A stretch of 64,000 nucleotides of DNA from Leptasterias polaris. Lineage: Eukaryota; Echinodermata; Asteroidea; Forcipulatida; Asteriidae. Both the position numbers and the translations under genes were made by a program. The notes beneath the pieces were generated by a model. The model was not told the DNA's origin, ran no database searches, and saw nothing but the letters and a program-made list of their open reading frames with translations. Where the stretch lies: positions 124,001-188,000 of the forward strand of contig JAZGTN010000051.1 in assembly GCA_037783415.1 (NCBI GenBank). Reading direction: 5' to 3'. Shown piece by piece: positions 1 to 11,249 of the stretch (position 1 is the stretch's first letter; the number at the start of each line of letters is the position of its first letter).

Positions 1-728
1 TCGATCATGTCGATAAATACAATTGAAATCCTGAAGTTTTCTACATCGAAGTAGGTACCCAGAATTGCCAACTGCGCTGTGGTTGATCGATCAGTTGTCT
101 CATCTATTATATGTGAAAACGGATGCGCCTGTAGTTTTTCAATTCCTTCCATCATATAATGAAACCCCAGAACTTGGCGGATAGTGTTTGTTGCTTTCTG
201 CTTAGCCAGGGCGACTTTCTTCAGGGTACCATCAGATGGGAATAAGTTCCTTAGGAGAGTGACCAAGTTCTCACAATGACTGATTGGTAAATTGTGCTCG
301 GCAATGTAACTCTAAATCTTTATTTCCATTTTTGCTGTAGCATCTGCAGAAATGATGAAACATTCTCGAATGCTTGGTTGTGACCGTGCAAGTTTACTGG
401 CCATACTAATGGCAAATGTATGTGACTTACATTTACTGTGCCTTGACAGTGCAGTTTTAGCGCAAGATATATTTACTTTACATACCCGGCAATATGGTAC
501 TGTGTCCCCGCAATGTCTCTTTTTCTGGATCCAATCTTTGAAATTAGAGTTGGTTAACCAACCATCCGAAAAGTGTTGTTGGTAGCGCTTGCATTTGTGT
601 TTTCTTGGGACGCCAGTGGCACTCTTGCTGGGTTTCTCATCAGGCTCTGACCCATCATCACTGTACATCTCTTCATCAAAATAATCTAGTAGTATACGTG
701 CTGCAAACCACACACACACAGTCATCAT
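1..728 (-). pseudogene. hAT-family transposase fragment (N-terminal part), interrupted by a stop
   Basis: Read on the minus strand from the ATG at 728. An acidic N-terminus is followed by a BED-like zinc finger with the pattern C-x2-C, then H and H (around YCRVCKVNIS...LSRHSKCKSH). After a TAG at 312-314 the same frame stays open to the window edge and reads through IIDETTDQSTTAQLAI, which matches the first catalytic-acid region of hAT transposases (typically DE(S/T)TD followed by QLAI). The match continues on both sides of the TAG in one frame, so I read it as a point nonsense mutation in an old transposase and not as a gene end. The C-terminal RNase-H-like and dimerisation parts would lie left of the window. 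A host gene domesticated from hAT is possible, but the stop argues against it. Confidence 0.72.
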
Positions 729-969
729 GTGGTCGGTATTGTGGCTGCGGGACCCCGCCGCATATCAGGTCTGGGCTCAGCCTAAGATGCAATCGAAACC
801 AGACTAATTACTTGGCTGGGCGCCATCGGCGTAGCATGAGCGATGCTTTTAGTACGCACTAAGCAACCAGCCTCGTTCCCAGTCGTGATCGATCTCACTG
901 CGCCATTTTTCGCTGATGTGTACCCTAAAATGGCCAGTTTTCATGTTTCATTGTATTTTTTTATATGAT

Positions 970-1133
970 TAGCTTTTATTCTCAAATTTCTTTAAAATTG
1001 TCTTAAAATTTTGAAATTTCCTTAAAATTTCCTTAGACTTTTGAAATTTCCTTAAAATTTCCTTAGATATTTTGTTTCCCTAGAAATTTCCTTAGGACGT
1101 TAAAATTTCCTTAAAATAAGGAAATTTCCTTAG
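970..1133. repeat. Degenerate TTCCTTA-rich low-complexity repeat
   Basis: The motif GAAATTTCCTTAAAATTTCC and variants recur about eight times with irregular spacing. Non-coding. It lies upstream (on the minus strand) of the hAT pseudogene and may be part of that element's 5' flank. Confidence 0.6.
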
Positions 1134-1139
1134 AAGTGG

Positions 1140-2402
1140 AAACGCTGACCGCGCAGCGGTGTGAAACACCACTCCCACACATGACGTCACGCCAATTTAT
1201 CCGAGAAGGATGACGTCATGGGGTTTTTCGCGATACTCAACGAAAAGCAAGGTTGAACTGTGCAAACAAATTTCGGCAAATATTTCTTCTTTGTTATCAT
1301 TCTTTTCACATTATTAAGAATTTTCTTCTTGTAGCCCCTTACCAAGAGTGGCTTATAGCCTTGTTTGGGGCGAACTTGCATAAAAATATAAAAAATAAAA
1401 AATAAACATTCAAGTACTTCTTTAAAACAAAATGATCTCAGACAAATATTCGGAAATATCAGAAAATGTGGTGGTGATCGAAAATAATGGTTGGGCACAA
1501 TGTGCCTCCCCCCGCCGGTCCAGTTAGGGTTCAAAAAATGACCTTCTACGTGAAATTTGCGAGCTGCTGCCGGAACTGGGATTTCGTTTCTCGATAATGA
1601 GTTTTCCAGTTGTCAGGGTTGAAGATATTATTGAATTTGGAACAGGCTTCGCGGTGGTTTTAAAAAGGGCTTGACAACGTGGACATAATGTTCACAGATT
1701 TGCACATAGACATGGTATAATGATGGTCATGGTGGAAAACATCCATGGAAATATACTTGCTTGGAATGCCATAGTTTTTGTAAAATTTGTAAAACAAGTA
1801 GTTTTTATATCGCCAGTTGAAAACCTGATGTTTGAAAACAGTGAAAACATATAATTGGGTTAAATTAAACACTATACATGCGTGTTTGTCAGTTGGGTGA
1901 ATGTAGGTCAACGCGCAAGTGCTGTACACAAAGTTTGCAGTGCTACTTTTGTTGATTTTGCAGTTGGTGTGCGCCGTGTGATGTTGCAATGGTAACTTGA
2001 ACCCCAGTGCCAGTTCGTGGCGCCAAAAATTGTCAGATTCGGTGCAAAGTTGCAATGCTGATTTACCGTAATTAAAAAAGCAAAGCTCCCGAAGCGTTGA
2101 AACTTCATGAAATTGTAGGCCTCGGTTAACATTGTTTAAATATGAACAAACGGAAAATTTGAAAAAATAAGTGGTTTTGTAGACTGCGTGCTAGTTCGTG
2201 GCGACGGTGACGTAATGCTGTCATATAGTGCATTTATAAATGCGCAGTTGCACAGCATTTGTTTTTCATTGCATAATATTTGCTCCGTGCAGGCTTTACT
2301 CTCACTGCACCCCCCTCTTTCTCACTCTGTTATGGTAATTTTTTGTGTTGTTGTTAAATTCCAACGGGGCACATGTCCCCTGTCACATTGGATCTTCGCA
2401 TG
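1140..2402. other. No gene seen
   Basis: Open frames here are short and show no recognisable domain or splice-bounded exon on either strand. If SLC22 gene 1 extends left, this is part of its intron 1. Confidence 0.5.
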
Positions 2403-2747
2403 TTAAAGGGACACGTTGCCTTCAAATCTCATGAAATTTTACTGTTTGGAGGTGTTCCTTATCCTTATTAAGAGTTGTTCTTGCAATAAAACACCTTTAA
2501 TGTGTAATGATTAGTGAATGGTGATTTTAAAAAAACCATTGGCCTCTGACCCCTCGACATCTTTCCTGCGAAACGTATATGTATTTCCAGCCGTAAATAC
2601 CATCGTCCACGTAATGGCAAAATGCGCGATGAACAGTAGTTAGGCTGTTGCCGTAGCCAGTGGCCTGGTAAACCTATCAGATGAACACTGAGTAACATAC
2701 CATTCTCTACCTCTGAAGCTAGCACAGTATTGGGCCCGAAATTGCCA

Positions 2748-2902
2748 GCCGCGTATTCGCGGAATAACCAGCCGCATATTCTGAAAAATAGAACACATGC
2801 AGTACAGGGAGGTGAGTATAATATGGCTCATCTGTTCACCTCCCCGTGTTGCATGTATTCTATTTTCGGAATATGTGGCTGGTTATTCCGCGAATACGCG
2901 GC
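2748..2902. repeat. Imperfect inverted repeat, about 68-bp arms
   Basis: Arms 2748-2815 and 2835-2902 are reverse complements with few mismatches, separated by about 19 nt. The outer ends read GCCGCGTATTCGCGGAATAA and its complement. It lies inside the TTAA-flanked element and would fold into a long hairpin. Confidence 0.75.
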
Positions 2903-3187
2903 GTAGCTTCAGGTAGCTCGGTTTGTATGAACGTGTATGTAAACACCTACACCGTTCATATTTCAAAATGGATCGCCACAAAAAACAGATTTTACGTGTC
3001 CAAAAAGAAGAAACCTCGTCAATCAGGGTAAGAAAACTGTCATGGGACTAACCGAGAGAAACAACCGGTGTTGTTTATACCAAATGTTTATTGTGGACAG
3101 GAGGGATGAGGACTTAGACACGGCACATCACAGCAGCACTCTGATCATCGTTTTATGACTGGAAATAAGACTTGTAGGAACTCGTCG

Positions 3188-3227
3188 GCCATTTATGGGA
3201 GTCAAAATCTTGACTCCCATAAATGGC
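3188..3227. repeat. Perfect 18-bp hairpin, 4-nt loop
   Basis: GCCATTTATGGGAGTCAA, then AATC, then the exact reverse complement. It sits inside the TTAA element, near its right end. Confidence 0.85.
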
Positions 3228-3438
3228 GGACCGTGTTAGTTCACGAATAAAAGGAAAACCACACAGTTTTGAGGAATGTTTGTGTGGATCATTATATTCT
3301 ACTTTTAAAACATCTTTCCGACCGTGTTCATTTCACATCAAACCTTGTTATAGCCCAAAGCGCCCAATCCGAAGGCAACGTGTCCCTTTAACATCATTAA
3401 GAATTTGGGACTGTGCCTTTATCGGCAATTTAAGATTA

Positions 3439-4275
3439 GGGCCCAATTTCATGGCTCTGCTTACCGTAAGCAAAGAATAGGCGCTTACGGAAGCAGGGAA
3501 TTCCGCGCTTACGTCAAGCGTATTTCACGGGTTAGCACGGGGGGGGGGGGGGGGGGAAGGGGTGTTGCGCAATCATTTGCAATCGCAGCTTGGGTACACT
3601 CCATTTTAAAAAGAGGTGATGACCATTTAAAAACAAAAAGAAATCCATGTATTCCGTAAAAATGTTCTCTTTAACAGCACTGAAAACACAACAGTGTATA
3701 TTGGAAGAGTATTTTCAATTTTTGAGGTGCTTAGTTTTCAAATAAATGCGTAAAAATATTACCGAAAACATGTCAATTACGTTAAATATATGTTGTTTAT
3801 TAAATTGTTAAATTACTGAAGCAGTTGGAAACGCAAAAAAGACAATTTACAAATGTTTGCTGGTGTAAAACTTTTGTGAATTTACAACAATTGAAGATAA
3901 CAATACCCTCTGATAAAATGGACTCGTCCAGGCAGCCTCAACGGCACGCAGTGGAGAGCAACCGTAATTCAAATAGTGTATACTGTGAGTACACACAAAT
4001 CCGCTTGTACAATGGTTTTGTGTGGGGAGCTTCGACCAGTTCACGTCGCGAGGGTCGAATGAGATTATTTTCAACGTAGGTGGCGCGCTGGTGGCGCTAC
4101 CCCGTCCGCCCCCCGGGTTGGCAGGGAATTTTTGCTTGTGCGCTTGCGTAGTCCACGTTACTAGGCATTCTACGCTTAAACAGCTAGCGCAGAAATTCAT
4201 CGCTTGTTCGGTAAGCGGAGAATGGTGATTACAAGCGTAGAATTCGGCGGTAAGCAGAGCCATGAAATTTGGCCC
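3439..4275. mobile_element. Non-autonomous TIR element, ends near GGGCCCAATTTCATGG
   Basis: The left end (from 3439) and the reverse complement of the right end (to 4275) share GGCTCTGCTTACCG after a GGGCC(C)AA(A/T)TTCAT start, about 28 bp with one indel and one mismatch. The interior has a G run near 3538-3556 and no coding capacity that I can recognise. No convincing target duplication is visible, so the superfamily is open. Confidence 0.65.
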
Positions 4276-4505
4276 AGTTCAACACTACCACGTGATCATG
4301 TTTTAACCAATCAGAGTGTCGCACCATTCAATCGTTCCTTTTAAATGACAAATACTAAAATCTCTTCTTTCCTTAACATTATAGAATGACAGAATATTTG
4401 GCTGTGTACCAAAGGGTGTATAAGATTGTACCATAATCAGCCCATTTGCAATTGATTTCCAATACATTATCAATTGTTCTGAATAAAGTCTTATTCTCTG
4501 GCTAG

Positions 4506-4609
4506 TTTGGGCTTGTATGTGACGCTCAGAGCGCATCCAGCTTCCTCCAATCCATCTACTTCGCTGGTCTTCTCTTCGGCTCATTTTTCTTTGGATCAGT
4601 TGCGGATTG
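4506..4609 (+). CDS. SLC22 gene 1, exon with TM2
   Basis: Phase 0 start after CTGGCTAG, donor GTAAGT. It encodes LVCDAQSASSFLQSIYFAGL to VADW and has the same length (104 nt) and phase as 18183-18286 of gene 2. Confidence 0.92.
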
Positions 4610-7600
4610 GTAAGTCAGCGAGCAGCAAACGTTCAAAGTTCAACGACAGCAGTATTTGTATCTAAATACAAACACACCAACAATAAAAACACCCAAACAA
4701 ACCAATAAATAAAGAGATAAATACAAATAAATAAATTCATAAACAATTAATTAATACAAAATAATAATTATAAATAAGTATGACAGAAAACATTGTTAAA
4801 AATAAATACGTAAACAAAATATGAAGCCCTTTTATTGAATTCAGATATCTGCATAAAAGAAATAACTAAAATGAACAAAGATTAAAGACTGATGACAAAT
4901 TAATCAAAAAGAGTCTCAAGACTCACCTGTTCTCAAACTCGTAGCTGGTTGTCCACATTACTTTGGTATTTCTTTTCTCTTTAAACACCTTGCATCCCTG
5001 GGTAATTAGGCGTTTTAAAAATCCAGATTATTAATAATCAATTTTCGATATTATCCTTAAAAAGTTCTGAATATTAATATTGGTTTTTGTTTGTTTCTGT
5101 TTCTCCATAATAGGCTTGGACGCAAACCCACCGTGTTCATATCAACTGTTTTGTTTATGGTAGCATCTATTGGCAACACGTTCTCACCCAATTTCTTTGC
5201 TTATATGCTGCTGAGATTCTTCGTAGCTGCCGGCGGGATAGGATCGTACCTTGTTGCATACGTCCTGGGTAGGTTCAGTACAAACTCGATAGGATCGTAC
5301 CTTGTTGCATACGTCCTGGGTAGGTTCAGTACAAACTCGATAGGATCGTACCTTGTTGCATACGCCCTGAGTAGGTTCAGTACAAACTCGATAAGATTGT
5401 ACCTTGTTGCATACGTCCTGAGTAGGTTCAGTACAAACTCGATAAGATCGTCCCTGTTGCATACGTCCGGGGTAGGTTCAGTACAAACTCTTCGCTAATA
5501 TGAAAAATAAATATATCACAAAAATAATTTCACCGTCCCATGTTTGTTTTCCAATAGAAACCAGACATACATTAATCGTGTGTGCCTTAAATCTAGAGGA
5601 ATGACTCATGCTATGAATTTTTAGCACGTCAATCTTCCATTAATAATTGGTTTATACTCAATACACAGTCGTAAAACCTTACATTATCAAATGACCCCAC
5701 CAACCTACCAATTCCCCCCCCCAAAAAAACACCCACCCAAAACAACACAACATCAACAACAACAGCAACAACAAAATCTCGAAAAAGTTAAGATAGGTCA
5801 TTGCCTAATGCACAAGTGTAAATAGACATGTAAATAATCTTGTTTGTTACCCTTAGCTGAAGATCAGTTCATATTCTTTGTTCATTACATAAAGCTGTTA
5901 AGCTTAAAATGTTGCTTACCAATTTTTATGTTATAGAGAAAATTGCAAGAACAACTTCAATATATGTTTAAAGAACAACTTAAAATCATTACATTGTATA
6001 TTGTTTGGTAACCTATTTCCGTTAAGTATTTATCATTATGTTGTGATTAACAGCTTTTTGAAGACTTATACATCTCTCTTCTCTCATCACAATTTGTGGT
6101 GAACACGTTTACCTCCACAGCCTGTGAGTTCATTGGTCCAAACAAACGTGTCTTGGTCGGTATCTCCGTCCAGATATTTCCCTCAATTGGTTTGTCAATC
6201 CTTCCGTTGATTGCCTACTTTGTTCCAACTTGGAGACCTTTGCAGCTTCTGATAGCTGTCCCAACATTTCTGTATCTGCTTCTATACTTGTAAGTATAAA
6301 CCAGGCCTGTGTAGCCCTCTTAGGCTCGAGGGTATTCATTCATAAATTTAATCATCAAGGAAGCAACATTGTACCACGTCATGTTTTCCCAACTTCAACC
6401 GGACCCCGATCATAATGTCTTTGAAATGCAGTTTGAACGCTTCCGTAAATGAGCATCTGGGGCGCCCTTTATAAGAAGGAGCCTAAACCGTTAACATCGT
6501 TCATTCTGTTGACTGATTAAAATTTGTTTGTAATCCCCCATTTCCCATGCATTTCAATCATACCTGTCCCTGCATGATGTATCGTTTTGTAAATCATTGA
6601 TTTATTAGTTCCTTTTCTCAACTAGTTACTTTCCGGAATCAGCTCGTTGGCAGATGTCTAAGGGACGGTATAGACAAGCTGAAATGACGCTCAGAAAACT
6701 GGCCAAGTCGAATAAAAAGGATTTTCCAGAAGACGTGTTTACCAATGAAAATATCAAAGCTGCACAGGTAAGAAATGATCTACAAAACTGCAGGCAAGAA
6801 CTAACTACAACAAAACTGCACATTGAATAAACTGAAATTTCTCTTGCCGCAACCCAAAATAACAAAGTGACCAGAAAGTAAAATAGGTCTTGTGGAAGTG
6901 ACTTTTTATACTTACTTGGAAGGAAATAATTTGTAAATGCTTTACTCGTTGTGCTTTTTGCTTTATGTTTAACTTAATCGAAGTGAATTTTACTAAATGT
7001 ATTGTTTTTGCCAGGCTGAAACACACTCGGCAGCAAAGCAAACTGCCTTGGGACTTTTTGCGTCTCCCAACATGTGCATCAAGACAGTGAATATGATGTT
7101 TAACTGGTAAGTATAGTTTCTAGATGACAATACTGCAAACAATAATAACTTAAACACCTTTAAACTTTGAAAAATTTGATTGTTAAAAGATACCTTTTTC
7201 AAAAGGCTTCTCATCAGATCTAATGATCAATTTGCCTTTATACAACAGGGCAGTGAACAGCATGGTGTACTACGGATTGGGTTTGAGCACCTCCGACCTT
7301 GGGGTAGATGACTACGTGGCAGCAGCAATATCGGGTTTAGTGGAATTCCCATCTCTGATCTTCTGCCTCTTCGCCTTGCAGTATGGCCGGAGATATAACC
7401 TGAGTGGCAGTATGGTGATCGGAGGCATTGCTTGCGTAATTACTGCTTTCCTAGGTAATTCAAAACCCTTCTTATAGCACTGTTGTGCAAAACTTCCCCA
7501 AAACAGAAACAAACAAACAATCAATCAGACAAACAAACAAATTAACACACAAACAAAAACAAACAAACAAACACACCAACAAACAAACAAACGATAACAG

Positions 7601-9732
7601 CAACACAAACACCGAAAACAAACAATCAGAAAATGCATTTTTCCCCCAAAAATAATATTTCGAGGGCACGAATAATTGTTTGTTAAAATTGTCTTTACAT
7701 GTCTTTAAGGGCTCCGTAATTTTTCTCTTGTGAGTCATGTAATTCAATAGTTTGTTATTTGTTCAATTCATCAGCTTTTTGTGTAACTCTTAAATTTCGA
7801 TCCTGGAATGTTGTGCATTGTGATAAAATATTATTAGATTAACTTTCATAGTTGAAATCTATTATTTTGTACGGTGCAGAAATGGGTATTGCAAGGACAG
7901 TCATTGCAATGATTGGGAAGTTCTGCATTACAGCATCATTTGCAACAATCTACGTCGTGTCAGGAGAGATATTCCCTACACCTGTTAGGTATGTAAAGCT
8001 GGAAGATGTAGTTATATTGAATACTGGAAGACACGGAGCCCCTTTAATCACCATTTTGTTTCCCCAAAACAGGTGTTTCGTTTCCTCGAAATATAAACAC
8101 TCTATTACGTCGAAATATTTTCTGGAAACCAACTATTATTTCGAGTGAACAAATTATTATTTAGAGTTTACAAAATATTACCCCGATTTTTTTTTGAGCA
8201 ACGAATCAATGAGCGCTCAGCTTGCCCCCCCCCCACATATTATTTGGTACAGAATAATTTTACGCTTTTAGTCCTGTAAGTAAACAATAATATACGAACT
8301 GCAATATCACATTATCAGTGCGTATCAAAAGAAAGAGTGACAGAAAACAACATTATTTATTTGTCTTGAAAAAATCAATCATTCCTCATACTGCAATATG
8401 ATTATGAACAATGGTAAGTTTTTGTATTCGATTGTTTTCTTTGCCCGTAAGTAACCCGATTAATTGGTTGATTTTTTTAGGTCTGTAATTCAAATTATTT
8501 CTAGGTTCTTGGTCCCAACGCTGATTTTGTTTTAGCGGGGTGTTTCAATGATTTATTGCTGTTTCGTTCTTTTTGCTTTTTTTGAGTGTTTTTTATATAC
8601 CCTTTATACTAGTTCTTGTGCCTTATATCATTTACTCTGTAGTGGTGCCAATGTTTTAAAAACACTGGATATGGAATTTTATGTTTTCATGTTAAATCAT
8701 GATTAAGAATAATAAATGATTAAATGAATGAATGGATGAATGCATTTCCCCTGTGTGACACAGGAGTGCCGGGATGGGATTGTCGTCCACAGCTGCCCGT
8801 GTCGCTGGTATCCTTTCACCTTACATTCTACAGTTGAAGGTTGTATGGGGACCTCTACCATTTATCCTGTTTGGTTTTCTTTCCATTCTGGCTGGTCTGC
8901 TTGCATTGCTTCTCCCTGAGACTAACCACAAGAAACTTCCCGAAACTCTGGAAGAAGGGGAAGCATTCGGAAAGTAAGTTCAGACTCTGTCTTTTTTAGA
9001 GTTATCATTATTCGACACCATCTTTATTTAATGTCCCAAGATTTTACCTGGGGGCACGTTCCCCCTGCCCCCCCCCCCCCCCCCCCGGATCCGCGCCTGA
9101 GTATTATGATACACTTTTGTGAATTCTCAGCCTTTATGGGTTTTCTGCATTTTCTGTTTTTTGCAATTCCTTCCTTTTGTGTTTGCACACAAACGACATT
9201 CTTGGGCGTGATTGTTAGTTTGATACAAGTCGAGACAAGTCATGATCTTTAAAATTTTCTTTTCTTTCCTATTACCATTTTAATAGCCACTTTTACGCCA
9301 TTTTGTTTTTACTGCATTTGCAATATTATGGGGAAATGATCCGATAGCCCCCAAGATCCCAAAGTGAGGGGGATCTAATATAACTCGATCCCGGGGGTTA
9401 ACTTGCCTGGCTGTGGCTATCAAATTAAACAACGCTGATTTGTGACATCTTCAAAAGTAATTAAAATAACACAGCTTTTGACAATATTTCAGATAAAGGA
9501 TTGGTACTATGGGGGAATTGAATAGAGTCAGCTTCACGTTGAAACTGAAAAGCTTTTAATATAACATGATATCATTTTGTTTTGAAATTAACTTTCAAGA
9601 CCAAGATGTCTTGGAGGAGGAGACAAGGAGGACACCATTCCCATGGTAACCATGACTACGACGGATACTGACTTGCTGAAGGAATCGGATGAAAATGACA
9701 AAGGAGAAGTAGACAAGGAGATTGAGATGTAA
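4506..9732 (+). CDS. SLC22-family (organic cation/anion transporter-like) gene 1, 5'-incomplete
   Basis: Nine exons: 4506-4609, 5114-5268, 6121-6289, 6626-6767, 7015-7106, 7249-7454, 7880-7988, 8764-8973 and 9600-9732. They join into 439 codons plus TAA, all with GT-AG borders. The protein is a 12-helix plasma-membrane major facilitator. The exons here cover TM2 to TM12 and the cytoplasmic tail. Family landmarks are ELVC-like LVCDAQ before TM2, the loop motif GSVADWLGRKPT after TM2, PESARW with SKGR after TM6, GKFCITASFA in TM10 and LPET...LPETLEEGE after TM12. The first exon (TM1 and the cysteine-rich extracellular loop, about 148 residues in gene 2) is not in the 4.5 kb to the left, so it lies outside the window. 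Substrate cannot be told from sequence. Exon 3 ends in a 51-bp tandem repeat that copies its splice donor. Confidence 0.93.
4670..4860. repeat. A-rich (AAAT)n-like simple sequence
   Basis: Imperfect AAATAAAT and AACA repeats in the intron after the TM2 exon of gene 1. No other signal. Confidence 0.6.
5114..5268 (+). CDS. SLC22 gene 1, exon with GRKP loop, TM3 and TM4 start
   Basis: 155 nt, from the last base of the Trp codon to CTGG at 5268. The donor GTAGGT is the first of five tandem copies. It encodes LGRKPTVFIS to YLVAYVLG and matches 24012-24166 of gene 2 in length and phase. Confidence 0.9.
5238..5490 (+). repeat. Five-copy 51-bp tandem repeat duplicating an exon end and its splice donor
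   Basis: Copies start at about 5238, 5289, 5340, 5391 and 5442. Each carries the last 31 bases of the exon (…CATACGTCCTGG), a GTAGGT donor and 20 bases of intron (TTCAGTACAAACTC...). GT donors fall at 5269, 5320, 5371, 5422 and 5472. As 51 is a multiple of three, donors 1-4 keep the reading phase and would add 17, 34 or 51 residues within or after TM4. Copy 5 has lost one base and would shift the frame. Copies 3 and 4 have A in place of G at the last exon base, which weakens those donors. Confidence 0.9.
6121..6289 (+). CDS. SLC22 gene 1, exon with TM4 end, TM5 and TM6
   Basis: 169 nt, acceptor ACCTCCACAG, donor GTAAGT. It encodes CEFIGPNKRVLVGIS and two hydrophobic helices ending LYLLLYF across the junction. 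Same length as 27161-27329 of gene 2. Confidence 0.92.
6626..6767 (+). CDS. SLC22 gene 1, PESARW exon (intracellular loop 6-7)
   Basis: 142 nt, donor GTAAGA. It encodes YFPESARWQMSKGRYRQAEM, the SLC22 hallmark loop, then a charged stretch to IKAAQ. Confidence 0.92.
7015..7106 (+). CDS. SLC22 gene 1, loop exon before TM7
   Basis: 92 nt, acceptor TTGCCAG, donor GTAAGT. It encodes AETHSAAKQTALGLF to NMMFNW and pairs with 31830-31921 of gene 2. Confidence 0.9.
7249..7454 (+). CDS. SLC22 gene 1, exon with TM7, TM8 and TM9
   Basis: 206 nt, donor GTAATT. It encodes NSMVYYGLGLSTSDLGVDDY to ACVITAFLG. It is one codon shorter than the gene 2 exon (QYGRR against QYVGRR). Confidence 0.92.
7500..7630. 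repeat. (AAAC)n-like simple repeat
   Basis: Interrupted CAAACAAACAAA tract in the intron before the TM10 exon of gene 1. Confidence 0.75.
7880..7988 (+). CDS. SLC22 gene 1, exon with TM10
   Basis: 109 nt, acceptor ACGGTGCAG, donor GTATGT. It encodes EMGIARTVIAMIGKFCITAS to GEIFPTPVR, a signature region of the family. Confidence 0.92.
8764..8973 (+). CDS. SLC22 gene 1, exon with TM11 and TM12
   Basis: 210 nt, acceptor GACACAG, donor GTAAGT. It encodes SAGMGLSSTAARVAGILSP to LLLPETNHKKLPETLEEGE. Confidence 0.93.
9600..9732 (+). CDS. SLC22 gene 1, last coding exon (cytoplasmic tail)
   Basis: 133 nt, acceptor ACTTTCAAG, stop TAA at 9730-9732. It encodes PRCLGGGDKEDTIPMV and an acidic tail ending VDKEIEM. 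PRCLGGG aligns with PKCMGGG of gene 2; the rest has diverged. Confidence 0.88.
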
Positions 9733-10317
9733 TAAGAAGTTCTTCAATTCTCTATAACAACGAAGTTCCATGCTTTTATTTAATTACATTTTTAGCATAC
9801 TTCGTACAAGAGCCGGGGGCACACATTAAGGTTTGCAGGCAAGGTTACAATCGTAAGCAAATTTTCTACGTGTACTTTACTAACGTGTTGTGATTAAATT
9901 TAGTAAAATGTACACATTTTTGTTCGTATATGGTTATAGACCTGGTAGAGTATTTGCCATAAAAAATTCGTGAACTTTATAGGGTTCCCGTAAATGTATT
10001 CTTTTAACGCAATTGTTTTAAATGCATTGTATACGGGAAGCAACCGTAAATATTATTTTGCAATCGACGAGTTTCAAAATATGGAATGTTCCATTCAAAG
10101 ATCCATCAAAGATGAAGTCGAGTTGTAAGGAACATTCCATCTTTCAACGAATGAAATTAATTATTGTCTCCGTTCTAAAAACAGGCAGTATTTGTTTGAT
10201 AACAGGTCTCCGTAAAATGTTTAGATTTTTTACTAATAAGAATGATGTTTTTTACATGATGTTTTACTAGCGTCCACTACTTTACTGTTGTATTTGACGC
10301 AGGATGTGGTCTAGAAT
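9733..10317. other. 3' flank of SLC22 gene 1; no gene seen
   Basis: It should hold the 3' UTR, but I find no canonical AATAAA in it. A palindromic ATGGAATGTTCCAT occurs near 10080 and an inverted relative near 10130; the same motif returns near 12978. No coding feature. Confidence 0.5.
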
Positions 10318-11213
10318 TGTGGACAAGTCGTTAAATGTCTGTCACGGTGATAGTGAAATGGCTCTCTCGCAATTATCTCGCGAGACTGCTACTCTGCGCG
10401 AGACTACTGCTCTCACGACAACTTATCTAATTTAAAGACTTGTAAAACCCAACAGCCGCTACTGACGGCCTATGGGCACTTCAGTCGATTTTATACGGAA
10501 GCATCTGATTGGTCAGTTTTCTAAAATCTTTAAAATTAATATTCTAACTGTAGGCGTACACGAATATTAACAATACATCTTGTACGGAGGATGTGGAGTC
10601 ATCCATTATGGAAATTGAGTCGACCGTCATCCACGTTAACCCACACAATGTTTAGAAACGTGTGAGATCCACAGAGCAGGATATGCATGAACATAAATAA
10701 TTGAATGCATTTTGTGACTGAAAGCTGTTTGTAATTTCAATGAACACGATTGTTATTATCCGTACAATCAAAACATAGGCCAGTGGTTGACCGGACTGAG
10801 CAGACATTTACCGTAGGTATTATTAAATCATGTTTATGAGGCGAGGGACATATCTTAAAGAGATAGGCCTATATAATAAATGTCGATGCTAAGTATGCAT
10901 CCTTGAAAAATGTACTTACTGAAGCAGTTAGCAGCCGAAAACTCATTTACAGATGCACTCAGTCTCAGTGTATTCACAGTATTTGAAAATATTACCAGTC
11001 TCATATAAAATGGACGAATCCAGGCAGTGTACGTACAGACGAGCATAAATAAATACACCCAACTGTCGGGTTGAAGTCGTGACTAAATGAGATCAGTAGT
11101 ATTGAGAGCAGTATAGTCTCGCGTAGAGCAGCAGTCTTGCGAGATAGTTACGAGAGAGCCGTTTCGCTATAACTGCGACAGACATTTTAACGACTTGTCC
11201 ACAGCAAGCTTAG
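10318..11213. mobile_element. Non-autonomous TIR element, ends TGTGGACAAGTCGTTAAA
   Basis: About 100 bp at each end are reverse complements with scattered mismatches: left end TGTGGACAAGTCGTTAAA near 10318, right end to 11213, both continuing through CGGTGATAG-like and GGCTCTCTCG sequence. About 0.9 kb long, without a recognisable coding region. No clear target duplication. Confidence 0.72.
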
Positions 11214-11249
11214 ATATGGTCTTGCGTGCATTAGAATGGAACCTATATT

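Larger units (their letters stand above)
2403..3391. mobile_element. Non-autonomous DNA transposon with TTAA target duplication
   Basis: Terminal inverted repeats begin AGGGACACGTTGCCTTC (17 bp, perfect) directly inside a TTAA on each side (2403-2406 and 3388-3391). TTAA target duplications are typical of piggyBac-type transposition. The interior has no long open frame but holds two foldback structures, listed separately. A second element with a similar AGGGACACA end lies at 19530-21222. Confidence 0.72.

Noticed and set aside
312..862. Plus-strand frames over the hAT relic
   Set aside because: Shadows of the minus-strand transposase; no motifs of their own.
1..4505. Search for the missing first exon of SLC22 gene 1
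   Set aside because: No frame here resembles the TM1/DHWCR exon of gene 2, so it is taken to lie outside the window.
7472..7747. Minus-strand frame rich in FVCLLVCLFVCF
   Set aside because: Translation of the (AAAC)n simple repeat.
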